Assembly: GCA_963920705.1 (NCBI GenBank)
Contig: OY987227.1
Coordinates: 20,547,434 to 20,611,433 of the forward strand
Origin: Odiellus spinosus
Lineage: Eukaryota > Arthropoda > Arachnida > Opiliones > Phalangiidae
Direction: 5' to 3'
Length of the DNA stretch: 64,000 nt
Shown one piece after another: positions 1 to 11,392 of the stretch; within the stretch, counting starts at the first letter, position 1, and the number at the start of each line of letters is the position of its first letter. A program made the translations under genes and the position numbers. The notes under the pieces are model-generated. The model was not told the origin of the DNA. It was given only the letters and a program-made list of their open reading frames with translations, and made no database searches.

Positions 1-207
1 CTTTATTTCTCATTCCAAGCACAGTGAAGCGGATGACATTTCCTAAAAGCATTTCACTTAATTTTCAAAGCTTTCAGCGACCATCTCTTATATAACTGCA
101 AATCCTCTGCCTGAGCCCCCTACATTTTAAGAAAATAATCCTATAACATTGTCATTGACGTCACACCCCCATGAGTTTGACTTCAAACTGATGCGTACAG
201 CTAAAGC

Positions 208-359
208 TTCCCTTACCAAAAAAATATAGTCTTAAGAGGTCTTGGGGAAGTCTTTTATTATGTTAAGAAGTCTTGGGGAAGTCTTAAAGATTTCCCCAAG
301 ACTTTTGTAGTGATCTTCAGGACTTCTTCAGATCAGACTAACTTTTTCAGGTAAGGGTT
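208..359. repeat. Small foldback repeat
   Basis: The phrase GTCTTGGGGAAGTCTT occurs twice directly (about 238-253 and 270-285). It is followed by its inverse TTTCCCCAAGACTT, so the transcript would fold. Short outer inverted ends CCCTTACC and GGTAAGGG bound the block. It may be a small MITE, but no target duplication is clear. Confidence 0.4.
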
Positions 360-447
360 ATATTTGTTTACCCCTTAGAGGTGCGATATCAATGACACAT
401 GGTATTTTTCCAAAATATGTAGGGGGGGGGGGGGGCTCCGCTGGGGG

Positions 448-556
448 ATTTACAATTCCTTTAAATATATAGAGCCCCTTTAAAGTCTCATATTCTTGCT
501 TAGCAGGCTAAGTTGGTCATAATTGTATAGTCAAAGTTAGACTGTGTGTATAAGAG
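448..556 (+). repeat. Dispersed repeat, copy 1
   Basis: A block containing TTGGTCATAATTGTA, AGTCAAAG and CTGTGTG is shared, diverged, with 33345-33455. It is an interspersed repeat of unknown class, with CCTTTAAA-type sequence nearby. Confidence 0.5.
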
Positions 557-1684
557 AATATAATTTTCAAAGAAGCCAAGAGCGGATAGGGTCTTTAAAG
601 GAATAGAACCACTCTTTTTTTCTAGCCGCAGAAGATACAAACGCTTTCACCCCAGGTAGGTCTGAGGGTATTTTCAAGCTGGTTAGTGGGTTGTTATAGA
701 CCTCATCCCATAAAATTTGGCATTTTAAAAATTCCCAGACTTTTCCAGATTTTTCCACACCAATGTCTATACTATATTCCCCTTCCTTCCATGACATCTT
801 TATACGGGGATTCCAAGTTTCGTGACATAATTTCCTGACCTTTTGGCCTAATTTCAAAATTCCCCGACTTTTTCAGGCTTTTCCTGACTGTGGCAACCTT
901 GTAAAATGATGAATCTTAAAGAATGCTTTGTAGGGTAAATTTAAGATACTTTATACAATCTAGTTTGGGGATAATGATCAAACTTATAAGATGACCAAGT
1001 GTGGAGGTTTTTCACAACTTTCCGAAAGATTTTCTAGCATTAACAACTAATATTAACTAAATATGTAACGTTAAAAAGATGATTAAAACCTTTTTTAATC
1101 GAATTGCACAATATGGGGGAGGGGGGGGTGATGATTCTGGGGATTTGTCAGGAATCCAGCATTACATTTAAAAACAACGACCCTCATTTAGAAGTTTCAA
1201 ATGAAAATTAAAATTTTACTACTGTAAAACATTTTTCGTCCTTCGTAAAAGGTCACTCACCAACTGCTTCAGCTGTCAGTCTAATTAGATTCGCTCAAAT
1301 TGCTTGAAAGAAAATTGAAACAGCGATAATTGTAGTTCTACGTCCTAGAGGTGGTTAGCCCACACTCAGTCCTGCTCTTTGTCCTCTGGGCTTTGTCATA
1401 TAACTAAGGCCTAACTGTAGACCAGTCGCACACTTTTATAAGTTGGTCTAACCTTTTCTTTGGCACGAATTTAAAACAAAACGTTTATTGTCCAATGACG
1501 TAGTACCATAATTCAAGAACGACAATAGAAAAATTTACATTTTTTAACAATAAAACTATTAAAAATTGCTCGGACTCTTGCGTCATGAAAGATGAAACTA
1601 AGCCCGACAACGTAAACGACTGACTGAAAAATGACAAGAGTAGTCAGAATTTCCAGAAATCTTTGACGTCACCACACGTTTTCG

Positions 1685-1766
1685 ATTGGCTAAAGATGAA
1701 CAGGTGTTTTTTCTATGTGCTACTATTGGCTGATATAAACTCAGCTGATAAATAGTAATAGCCAAT
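1685..1766 (+). promoter_or_regulatory. CCAAT-box cluster upstream of TAF5L
   Basis: Three CCAAT/ATTGG pentamers lie at 1685-1689, 1725-1729 and 1762-1766, about 150-230 bp before the TAF5L start codon. The spacing resembles an NF-Y-type housekeeping promoter. Binding is inferred from sequence only. Confidence 0.4.
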
Positions 1767-1912
1767 CGCGTCCTTAAGCGGCTGTATTATTTTGTCGTCT
1801 GCTAAACAATATATTTTAACTTGTTAAGCCTTTTAAGTCGTATCAGGAATCACTCAATTATAACAAATGTGTTGTAATTATTAAACAATTTTAGGCTCCA
1901 AATTTTCTTATA

Positions 1913-4900
1913 ATGAAAGCCAGCCGTAGTGAACTTGTTCTAAATACTTTAGGACGTTACGTTAAACGACGTCAATACACGGTATTTTGGTTACTTTTTC
2001 GTTCATAATTTATGGTATACAATCATTGCAATGGTATAATTATTGCATGCATTTCAGGATACAGAAGTTTATAAGAAATCTGACTTGCAGTTACATCAAA
2101 CTGTGGAGGAAATGTCGTTTAATTCGTCGGTACAAGTGTCAGGATTCACGACAAACCTAATAAACTATAGCAGCGTTAGTGGGGATCCAACCGCTATAGA
2201 CCAACAATTCAATAGGTCGGTGACATTTGAATGAAACAATGAAAGCCTATAAAATAATGTTAGTTCATTCCTATTTGAGAGGCGGTTTCTAGAAATGATA
2301 CGGTTACTAACTTAACCCAATGTGCCTAGCTCGTTTGGTATGAGCCACAATACTTATTTGCTATAAGAACTATCTTTACATTTAGATTAAAATCTTACAT
2401 TGCTGATGCGTCCGAACCATATAAGTCTGAGCTGACTCATTTACTCTTTCCCATGTTTGTCAATCTCTACCTCGAATTAATTGCAAATGGGCATAAAGCA
2501 GCTGGTAAATTTTTTCAATTTAAAAGGATGTGGAAGTTGATTGTACCGTTATTAATATAATTACTGATTTAAATTTATTATAATCTAGCTCAAAAGTTTC
2601 ATTTGAGGCATACCAGTCTCTTTATTGAATCGCACGATTATAAATTTGTGATGGAATCCTTGACAAATGTGTTTAGTCTAGAGGATATTGATGGTATTCC
2701 CGAAATTAAGTCATTTAGGTATTGAAATATATTTTAATATTGTTCAAAACTTATAATCATAAATTAATCTGTTATTATCATTCTCAGAGAGTTTAAGTAT
2801 GTAGTTCAACTTTCCGAAGATTGTTACGAATATTTCTCAAGATTTTTAAAGGTACTTTTTATAAAATTATATACAGTAGTTGTTAAAAACTCCAAAAAAA
2901 TAAATCTTCGTATTTTTTAGAATACAGATCACTTAATTATTCTACAGATTCTTAATTTACGCATAAATATAGAAAGTAAGTTCATTTTCTTAACTTAAAA
3001 TTTACTCTTACTTTAAAAATGAAATATTTCATATTTCAGTTCAAAGTTCCAATCATCTGCTATCAAAATTTACTTCGGATGATGGAATCTATCCTAATAG
3101 TGTTACTTCGTCTCCTCAGAAAAAAAACGAACCTCAGAGTGAAAAATCTGAAAAAGAAACAAAAAAAGAATCATTGGCAGCTTTGAAAGATATAATCAGT
3201 AAAGTTCGAGCTGGTCCACCAACCTTACCTTCAATTTCATTACACACTGTCACAAATTGCAGTCAAGGGTAAAATAAAAGCTGTTAAAATTTCAAAAAAA
3301 GTTGTTACTTAAAATTTAAAAGAATTTTTTTTAATTTTAAGGTTAAGTTCATTAAGTTTAAACGAAGATAATTCGCTTCTGGCTTGTGGTTTTGAAAATT
3401 CCTCTATCAGACTTTGGAGTTTAACTCCTGAACCACTTTATTCTGAACCGAGCGAGGTTGATGTGTCAAAAATTCGTATCTCTTGTGATGCTGATAATTT
3501 TGGTTCAAACTCATTAGAGGTGGAAAAAGATATGCCAAAGTAATAAAACCTTCCCTCCTTTTCTTAGTTCAAATTTCAAACTATCTCTTATAACGAAATT
3601 TTTCAAAATCCCCCTACCTTGTGTGGAACCTGTTACCCACCCAAAACTAGATAATAAATATAATTATTTTGAAACTTTTTTTACCAGGGAAGTTAAATTA
3701 TTAAGAGGACACAGTGGTCGAATTCATGGTTTAAGTTTTGTTCCGAGGACTGAAGTTTTACTCTCTTGTTCCGAAGATACCACAGTTCGAGCTTGGAATT
3801 TAAAAACTCATACTAACGTGGCTGTATATCGTGGACATAGTTATCCAGTTTATGATATTGACGTTAGTCCATTAGGTCTCTACTTTGCTACAGCATCCCA
3901 CGATATGACGGCTAGGATTTGGACTTTGGACCGCACTTATCCAATAAGAATCATGGCTGGACACAGTGCGCCTGTTGATGTAAGAACATCATTTCTAGAT
4001 GGCTCTAAAAAAGGAATAAACTTTAATGACAAATATTGTTTCAGCGTGTTAAATTTCATCCAAATTGCAATTATATCGCCGTATCAACGGATAAAACCAT
4101 TCGTTTATGGAGTGTTCAAGATGGCCAAATGGTCAGAATGTTTCAAGGCCATCGAGGCAATATTTTTGCTATAGCTTTTTCACCAAATGGCCAATTAATG
4201 GCTTCAGCTGGTACTGAAAACCTTTGTTTGATCCCTTAAGCTTAGTTTCCACTAGCAAACAAAATGGCACGTTTTTCATTAGGCTAATGCCAAAGTTTTG
4301 AGTTTTAGCGTGCGTAACGAAAAACGCGTCATAATGCGTGCCAATAGAAACTAACCTTTGGACACTGACAGTAATTCCATTTTTTTATCGTAGGTGAAGA
4401 CCGTAGGATTAAAATATGGGATTTGGCTTCGGGCGTCACGCCATTACGAGATATCCGCGGCCACATGGAAACTGTATATAGCCTTAGTTTCAACGGAGAT
4501 GGTTCAGTATTAGCATCTAGCGGGTTAGAACATTCTATAAGGTTATGGGATGTTAGGAAAGGAATTACTCAACCAGGAGCATCTAACGATGCTGTCAATT
4601 CTTCGTAAGGAGTCACTAAGTTAAAGGGGGAATGGAGTGTGACACCAGCTGATTTTCTATAGATTCCTTATCGTTTAAATAGGCGTAATTCACTAGCAAA
4701 AAATTTACAATTAATCTTTAACTTACTCCAATAGTATTTTAGATATTTCACCATTAACTAGTCTCCTGACAATGAGAAAAAGCATGCACCTCTTAATTAT
4801 ATTATGAAAATTTTAAAGCGTGACTCGCAGGAGACTCGTTAACCACAAGATATCAAACTCTTAGTGGATACTTGTTAAGCCTAATTTCTGTGTAAATTAA

Positions 4901-5184
4901 AAATAGATTTTTAGCTTTGTAAAAAATTTGTATATCAGGCCCATATATACGATCAGCAATCGATAAAAAACACTTGTTAAGTTACATTCTCCCTTTAAAT
5001 ACAATTAATTACGTTGAGTTGAATGTTACATTATAATTTTTTTTCTAGATTGGACGGCCATTCGTCACCAGAACTATTATCTATTTATCCAACTAAACAG
5101 ATTTCCATTCCTTATCTAAAGTATTGTCGAAATAATTTGTTAATGGCTGTTGGGGCAAGTAGTACACCAAATTCTACATCTTAA
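1913..5184 (+). CDS. TAF5L: TAF5L, WD40 subunit of the SAGA coactivator
   Basis: Twelve exons join in phase: 1913-1981, 2058-2215, 2386-2504, 2589-2718, 2788-2851, 2921-2975, 3040-3268, 3342-3539, 3688-3979, 4045-4210, 4394-4604 and 5049-5184. They give 608 residues (human TAF5L about 589). The N-terminus MKASRSELVLNTLGRYVKRR matches the family start. Residues about 76-190 form the TAF5 N-terminal (NTD2) domain, followed by a charged Lys/Glu linker. WD40 repeats run from about 276 to 560, with blades such as GHSGRIHGLSF, DKTIRLWSV and EHSIRLWDV. In the family the protein is the PAF65-beta subunit of the nuclear histone-acetyltransferase complex SAGA. It is TAF5L rather than TAF5 because of the short N-terminus and the segment RAGPPTLPSI. 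Blade 4 (NYIAVSTDKT) looks one residue shorter than in vertebrates. Introns 10 and 11 carry MITEs. Confidence 0.93.
4242..4354. mobile_element. Small MITE in TAF5L intron 10
   Basis: Imperfect inverted ends start TTAGTTTCCACTAGCA and finish TGCCAATAGAAACTAA. Inner parts also pair (GGCACGTTTTTC against GAAAAACGCGT). It lies wholly inside the intron between exons 10 and 11. The target duplication is not clear. Confidence 0.55.
4621..4998. mobile_element. TTAA-flanked MITE in TAF5L intron 11
   Basis: TTAA plus AGGGGGAATG on the left mirrors CATTCTCCCT plus TTAA on the right. A TTAA target and AGGG-type ends fit Kolobok-like (or piggyBac-like) non-autonomous elements. Related ends recur many times in the window. 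Confidence 0.65.
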
Positions 5185-5239
5185 CACTTGTTTAAAAAAA
5201 TTGTATTTTCGATGACTATACACAATTTATTTTTCTAAA

Positions 5240-5245
5240 AATAAA
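5240..5245 (+). promoter_or_regulatory. Poly(A) signal of TAF5L
   Basis: AATAAA lies 56 bp after the TAF5L stop; a second overlapping AATAAA follows a few bases on. Confidence 0.6.
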
Positions 5246-5892
5246 AAATAAATTACATACAACTTTTGCAAGTTGTTTTTTCTTATATATAATTTTCCCG
5301 TAGTTTTAAAAATGTAGGGTTCAAGGTGGGATCTTATAAAGACATTTCACTTGAAATGACCTATACTTTCCTACTGCTATTTTAAAATTTTTATGATTAT
5401 TAAAGGGGGAATGAAGCGGGACAATGTTTTACCAATTCTACTTAAAGAATAAAGACAAACATTCAGGAAATGTTTCTGAATTGTACAAATATTAAAAACA
5501 TACAGATCTTAAACAGTAACCCTTCTGAACTATCGCAAGATATCTCACTTTGGCATGTGAGAATAAAATTTTACGAAATGAAAGAGACAGACAAAATGGC
5601 TACGGCTACATCTAAAGCCAGCTTTTGGGCCCAAAAAATTTTCACTTGTTTCAAATCCAGCCTACGTACTTGGGTTTATGAAAGTCTGGGTAAAAGACCA
5701 AGGGTTAACACTAACCGGTTTATTCAGAATCATTGGAACTAAATTGTTGGATATAGATTGCATAATAATTCAAACCCAGCCATTAGCCAAGACAGTGGAA
5801 ATCATAGTCATAGGATATTTTAAAAAACATGGGAGGCATCTTACGTCAAAATCTGAATGTTTCTTAATGCTTAGTACAATTTAGAATCACTA

Positions 5893-6052
5893 CAGTAAAA
5901 CATTATAACAAAATATCGCTTATAACAAACAAACCCTTTTGAATTCCCCACCATAGCTTCTCCAAAGCCAAGGCCTAGCAGCTATAACGAAATTCTTATA
6001 TAAAGAAACCTTATTTGTCCCCAGAGAATTTCATTATAACAAGGTTTTACTG
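5893..6052. mobile_element. Tc1/mariner-pogo type MITE
   Basis: Ends CAGTAAAACATTATAAC and GTTATAATGAAATT-type inverse close with GGTTTTACTG. The element is flanked by TA on both sides (5891-5892 and 6053-6054). The CAGTAAAAC...TTATAAC termini resemble Tigger/pogo elements. At 160 bp it has no coding capacity. Confidence 0.7.
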
Positions 6053-6995
6053 TACTTGAATGTTTTACTAAATTTACTACGGAAAAAACTCTTTAATAAA
6101 AATGGATAAAAAATCACTTCTGTTCAATCTTCCATAAAGTTTGATTTTAACTTAGTGAGGTTGAATTCTCACTTTAAGGAAGATTTACTGTAATTAAGAG
6201 ATTAAAACAATTACCGATCCTTTTAATCTCCTCTTAAGGTCTTAAGGCCGAATAAATTTTCATTGAACAATTATATCAAGATAATTTCCAATAAAAATCC
6301 ATAACTGTTTCGCGTACCACAACAGAACATTTCTCTGTAATCAAATAATAAAAAGTTGGGTACTCTGCGTCACTCAGCCTTAGTTTTCTTTTGTGCAAAA
6401 GAATTAAAAGTTTTTATGACTAAGTTACTTCCAAAAATTAACCAAAAGCATTTATAGCAATATTTTAACCTTTTAACAATAAATGCTATATACTTTCTAC
6501 GAATGAAAATTTTATACAAATATAAATTATAATTTTAAGTTCTGGAAAAACTAACTTAGCTGGATTTATTTCATACTCCAAAGAAATGACAAAAATTACA
6601 GTAAACTGGTTAATTATTTGGAAGTAACAAGATTTAAGATTACAAAATTTACACGATTTAACGCTTATCCAAAAGGGTAGTGGGGGAGAGGGAGAAATCC
6701 CTGCAAGATGGAAGAGAATAGAAGGTAAAGCGAGAATAATTCGTTAAAATGTATATAGTCAGCTTTTTTTTTCTTCTAATACATAAGTATAATTTGCATA
6801 TGTAATTTTTTTATACATTTCCATAAATTTTTATTACTCTACTAACACTAACCTGAACAAAACAAAAATGTCCTCGCAACTATCTTCGAAATCTTTGCTT
6901 CATGAACTTTAACGTCTTCTGCATGAGAGGTGCAACTTTGGGTTCTAAGAATTTAAAACATAAAAAATTTAAAAAAAACAGAAGACATTCAGCGA

Positions 6996-7001
6996 TTTAT
7001 T
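6996..7001 (-). promoter_or_regulatory. Poly(A) signal of ELOA
   Basis: AATAAA on the minus strand, about 220 bp downstream of the ELOA stop. Confidence 0.5.
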
Positions 7002-7222
7002 TACCAAAATGTTTAAGTATTTCAAACATTTTGATATTATTTAGGCTTAGCTAGGATAGAATATCAAGTTTGTTACTAGAGTACCACTAATTTAAGTTTT
7101 TACTACTACTACTACTACTATTACTAGAGTTATTAGTCCCATTTGACATATCTCCCCTCATTTTATGGCATACTTCAACCCATTTCCTTTCTGCTCCCTT
7201 TAAACACGAGGTCCCAAAGTAA

Positions 7223-9843
7223 CTAAACACTAGCATTACTTTTAAGTTGAGCCGAAGATGAGGACTGAGAGGATGCAGCAGCGGCGGCCGAATTTATAGC
7301 TCCAGCGATGGGACGTGGAGAAGCTTTAGATGGTGGACCCGGCCTCATTTTGAAACCATTAGGAACAGCAGTTCCATTTGCCATTTGTTTTCGAGCAACA
7401 TCCCTGGGTGGTTTAACGACTGAATCGACGTAAGCTAGTTTTGCAGTTCTTACTATAGTTTAAATGGTGAAATTAGAATACTTTGCGAGTCAAATTTGGG
7501 CATTATAAATAAATTACCAGGAACAGCTTTCTTCATGGAAGCTGAAATGTTTGCCGTGATGTTTTTGAGCCTCTGTTCTCTTTCGTCGTGTAATCTCAAG
7601 TATAGTTCCCTCCACGTTTCGTGCTCTTCAGGAGCTTTGGCTTTGAAATCTCTTTGGGAATGAACGTGCCATAGTTCGTCAGTATCTTCCATCACGTACT
7701 ATATAGATGAGAAAAGAAAAATGGGTAATTTGGGGAACCAGTTCGTTAATTTCTAAACAAGATAATCTTCTCCTACATTGTTATAATCTTCGAAAGTGTA
7801 TAGTTGGACGGGAGTGCATTTTTCCAAAACTGGTTTAAGTAACTGGTAAGGCACTCCACCAGTGTAGCCGAGACAGTCAATGTTTTCAGATAGAACTCGA
7901 ATACAAGAATCAAACAACGAAGGGACGTCTAAAAAAAGTGCTTTAGTTATTATCACTACATAGAATTTTTTCCAAAACTAATTTAAAAGAAAAATTAATT
8001 ACAATAACCTCCCAAAACTCCATGTCGCCGGCCAGCGTAAACAGCTGTTTTTTCATTTCTCGATGAGGTAAATAAAATAGCTTCTTCATTTGATAAAGCT
8101 GAAAATAAAATACATGTTAAAATAAGCATCAATATTTTGAGAAAAAAACAAAACAAAAAAGACTGAATATAAACTTGCTTTTCTTTTTCTGACCAATATT
8201 TTCATCTGGCAATAAACTGGGATTGTGACGTAGAGGCTTATAGTTTGGTTGGATATCGGGAAGAGTTGACAAAATGTCAACTTCTAATGGTTGCAATTTG
8301 GGCTTTTTCAGTTCTTCTGGAATTTTAGGTTCCAATTTTTCTGATTTTCTCTTGCGAAATTCAGCCTTTGAAGACTGATAACTTGTACTTTGAATTTCCG
8401 GATGTTCCGGATCGTAGGATGATTCGTCTTCCACAGCTTGTTTTGTTAAAGTTTGATACTTTTTACTAGAAGCACTAGTGTTACTACTACTACTAGCGAT
8501 AGGTTGACTCGAGTTGGGTTTCGTTTTAGCTTTGCTTTTAGTCGATACCGCATCGTTGAATCCCAGACACGCTTCGAAACTGGCCACAGAGTTTGTAAAC
8601 TCATCGAGGCCTTTCTTGATTTTTTTCTTACTTTTGTCCAAATGCTTCTTTTCACTACTCTTTGAACTCGTTTCACCGTGTTTGGAAGAGCCACTCGAAC
8701 TCTTAGCATGGTGTTGTTGACTAGCGCTGGATTCTTTTTTTAAAGGGGAAATCTCTTTCTTGCGCTCTGATTTGGGATTTCTTTCAACACCTGAATGAGA
8801 AGAACGCTTGTTCGAGTGCTTGTGTTTGGTGGGGGAGTTACTCTCCGACGAGCTCTGATGTTTTCTATAGCTTCTGTAATCATGGACTGTCGAAGAAGGA
8901 TTGTATGAATTTCCAACTTCTTCGCTTTCATTACCTTCCTCGGAATAGTCTTGATTCAGATATTTTTTCCCATCAAGAACCGGAAGGTGAGCATTCGATC
9001 GAGGAGAATATTCTCCATTTGCGGCTCTATCTTCATCGCTGTTATCCTCGTAGTAACTGTTTCTGTACTTGTTTTCAAAAGAGGCTCGCTTTTGTGATTG
9101 ATGTTCACGCTCCTTGGTAGGGGCATTCGCGGATGCATGATTGTTAATGGGTTTAACAATGCTCTTCCAGCTGTTTACCAGTGATCTTGCTTTGTCACCA
9201 ACTTCCCCAGGAGTTTTCTTAAAGCTGTTTACAGTTTTGCCAATACTCGTTTCCTGTAAGTTATTATTATCATATCATCACTAAATCATTGCCAAAATAA
9301 CAACTCAAATTAACTTACTTGAAGAAGCTCGAGTGTTATTGGCACTTTTTTAAGCTTCTCAAAAATTTCCAGGATCTATGAGAGGAAGGCCTTATTAAAA
9401 TATATTAGAGCTATGATGGCAATTGATGAAATGTGTTAGCAATTAGGTCGTTAATGACTGTAAGTAAATCCATCCGCGCAAAAACGATGGTTAAAATTTC
9501 ACCTTAACTAAAATTATTTAAGTGACTATAGAATAAGAAATTAAACAATTTCAATTACTTTATTTTCTACCATACAAGAACAGAAATCCTAACATGTACA
9601 AAGGGATAGTACAAGAGCTACTAGCTAACCTAAAATCTAATGGACATTGGCCAATAGGCTAATATGAGCTAGAAAAGGCTTAGTTTATAGTTTTTGCAAA
9701 ACTGTCATTATTACTTACACGTACTAGCAATTATTATTCTTAATTAAACTAATTCGGAAAACATATTTTACCTTATTTTCATTGGGTTTCCCATTCTCTA
9801 ATTTTTTCTTATAATGCAAAATCAAGTCCTTCTTCGATGCCAT
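7223..9843 (-). CDS. ELOA: Elongin A (RNA polymerase II elongation factor)
   Basis: Seven exons, read downwards: 9772-9843, 9319-9375, 8179-9253, 8009-8098, 7777-7928, 7518-7698 and 7223-7452. They give 618 residues. The N-terminus carries the TFIIS-N (LW) domain: KKVPITLELLQ joined to ETSIGKTVNSFKK, then a LVNSWK motif. A long Ser/Lys/Glu-rich linker fills exon 3. The C-terminal Elongin A domain has the BC-box SLFDSCIRVL (about 435-444), then GGVPYQLLKPVLEKCTP, EETWRELYLRL-like text and VVKPPRDVARKQ. In the family the protein binds Elongin B/C and stimulates Pol II elongation. It also serves as a Cullin-5 substrate receptor. Intron 3 uses a GC donor (GCAAGT, + strand 8173-8178); no GT donor keeps the frame. 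The gene converges with TAF5L. Confidence 0.93.
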
Positions 9844-10854
9844 GTTCAGTTCAACTTCTAAAATAACTTCGTAGACAGATCGACTGATATTTAATTTTTA
9901 CGATTTTACACCCGGAAACGAAGGACACCGTAGAAAACAAAGACCCAATACGCAACTATCCAACTTAGACTGGACAATGGAAAAATACGTAGAAATCACT
10001 ATTCCAAACACTGAGAGGTGATTGATTACGGGTAATATACCAACTCAAGGCTTCTTCCGTGCTTCTTCGCTTGAAAGGCTAGTCAACTCGTCATGTTTAG
10101 TTCAGAGCCTTAACTGAAATACAAAAGGGCTCATACCGGAAATATCATCTCCATTAAAAATGCATTACGAGTCGTCTATCAGCTGTTTCGGTATGTGTCG
10201 CTGAACGCAGCATCAAAAAACTTCAAGCCAGCTTCAGACCATGGTGAATGCTAAGAATATAATATTCGTATCTCCCCCGTTCATCCTCCTAGGTGAATGC
10301 TTGGACTGTGAATATTAGGGATTCACAGTCCATGGTGAATGATTCCCCTTCCTTCACCATATCATTGATTTCCCAGAATATCTTGGTGCACCAAGACCGT
10401 CACCGGAACGGTACCAAATATCGAGCGTGTTTGCCATGAGTTAAAATAGATGGCGATATTTTAGTTTCAAAGTTGATGACGTTTCAAAATCCCACTGCAT
10501 TCAAAATTATTTAATCCAGCTACCCGATCTCCTGACGAGCTTAACAACAAAGTTGGAGAAGAAAGACTCAAGTCTTTTATGAAAATCACTAAATGTCAGC
10601 CGAGAAAGCGTATCTTAACAGTATTTTTAAGCTGAACTGATGCAATAGCAGCGTTTGAACTTGAATTCTTTCAAATATAGATTACTCTGCCGCGATAATT
10701 TTAAAAGCTTATTACGTTGTTGGCTCTTTAAATTACGTTAATTTGAATTTCTTAATCAAGAAGCATAAAATAAAGCCTATTATTTATCTGAACTTAAGTT
10801 ATAGAATTTCTCTTAGAACATTGACACAATTTTAGAAAAAGATCCGAGACCAAG
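9844..10854. other. Intergenic region upstream of ELOA
   Basis: It should contain the ELOA promoter on the minus strand. I see no gene. The phrase ATGGTGAATG and close variants recur between 10240 and 10360. Confidence 0.55.
10302..10332. repeat. Perfect short hairpin
   Basis: TGGACTGTGAAT and ATTCACAGTCCA pair perfectly across a 7-base loop. Flanking GGTGAATG phrases repeat nearby. It is too short to assign to an RNA family. Confidence 0.5.
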
Positions 10855-11386
10855 GCTTATACAACTTTACCAAGCTGGTAACATCCCAATTAAAAAATTC
10901 TTATATCGCTATTTGTTCTTCACTGCAAGCGCCATTTTTTACATTAGAAGTACAGTTCATATCATAAAAAATTAATAATTATAATAATAATATAATAGTA
11001 ATAATACATAATTATTTTATCTATCTATGGTTCATATTTTTAAATTGTTATGAAATTTTTTAATTACTTTTCTGTCCCCACGATAAAATTAGGCCGAAAT
11101 GAAGGATAGAAGGGTGCCAGACCACTGAATACCGTTTAATCTTTGGCCTGTTTTATTTAAGGGTATTTTGTGTTTTCGCCCTTATATGGAAAGTTGGTAT
11201 GTAATAGTTTCAAGCTAGTCAAACCAGAAATATTTTTTTAGGGGGGGGGGGGCAGTAGGTTAACTGAAATAACCCTTGGAAATCCCACACATCAATTTAT
11301 AACATCTTTCGTAAGTTATGGTGTGTAGAATTGCGATAAAACAATTTTTACTTGACTCGTGCCATAAGTAAATTTATCGGGATGTT
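10855..11386 (+). pseudogene. SLC18B1 relic, inverted part (exons 2-3)
   Basis: On the + strand there is an exon-2-like block (10903-10949, the same 47 bp as in the live copies, followed by GT) that reads like CTTCACTGCAAGCGCCATTT. An exon-3-like block follows (11093-11196) with GTTTAATCTTTGGCCTGT and a donor GTATG. Intron-3 sequence then continues to TTTATCGGGATGTT, just short of where exon 4 would begin. The exon-3 block is 8 bp longer than in the live copies and meets a stop, so it cannot code. The orientation is opposite to both live copies and to the remaining relic piece next to it. Confidence 0.8.
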
Positions 11387-11392
11387 ATGATA

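Larger units (their letters stand above)
1..1684. other. Non-genic flank upstream of TAF5L
   Basis: I see no convincing gene here. The stretch holds repeat fragments described separately, a run of 14 G at 422-435 and a G-rich tract near 1116-1127. The short open frame on the minus strand at 567-857 includes TTTTCC/CCCCGACTTTTTC-type low-complexity sequence (721-885), recalling the minisatellite at 50.7 kb, and is not supported as a gene. Confidence 0.6.
5246..7222. other. Convergent intergenic region TAF5L/ELOA
   Basis: It holds the 3' UTR of ELOA on the right, one TA-flanked MITE, a TTAAAGGGGGAATGAAG end near 5400 without a recognisable partner, and a (TAC)n run near 7101-7120. The short open frames at 5470-5742 and 5678-5884 have no features of genes. 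Confidence 0.6.

Noticed and set aside
567-857. 96-codon minus-strand open frame near the left edge
   Set aside because: Partly made of TTTTCC low-complexity sequence that also occurs as a minisatellite; no family features.
5470-5884. Two + strand open frames after TAF5L
   Set aside because: Short, overlapping, low similarity to anything known, lying beyond the TAF5L poly(A) signal.
10903-11196. Possible live + strand gene with MFS exons
   Set aside because: Exon 3 equivalent has an 8-bp length change and meets a stop; no exons 4-13 follow; orientation is explained by inversion of a relic.
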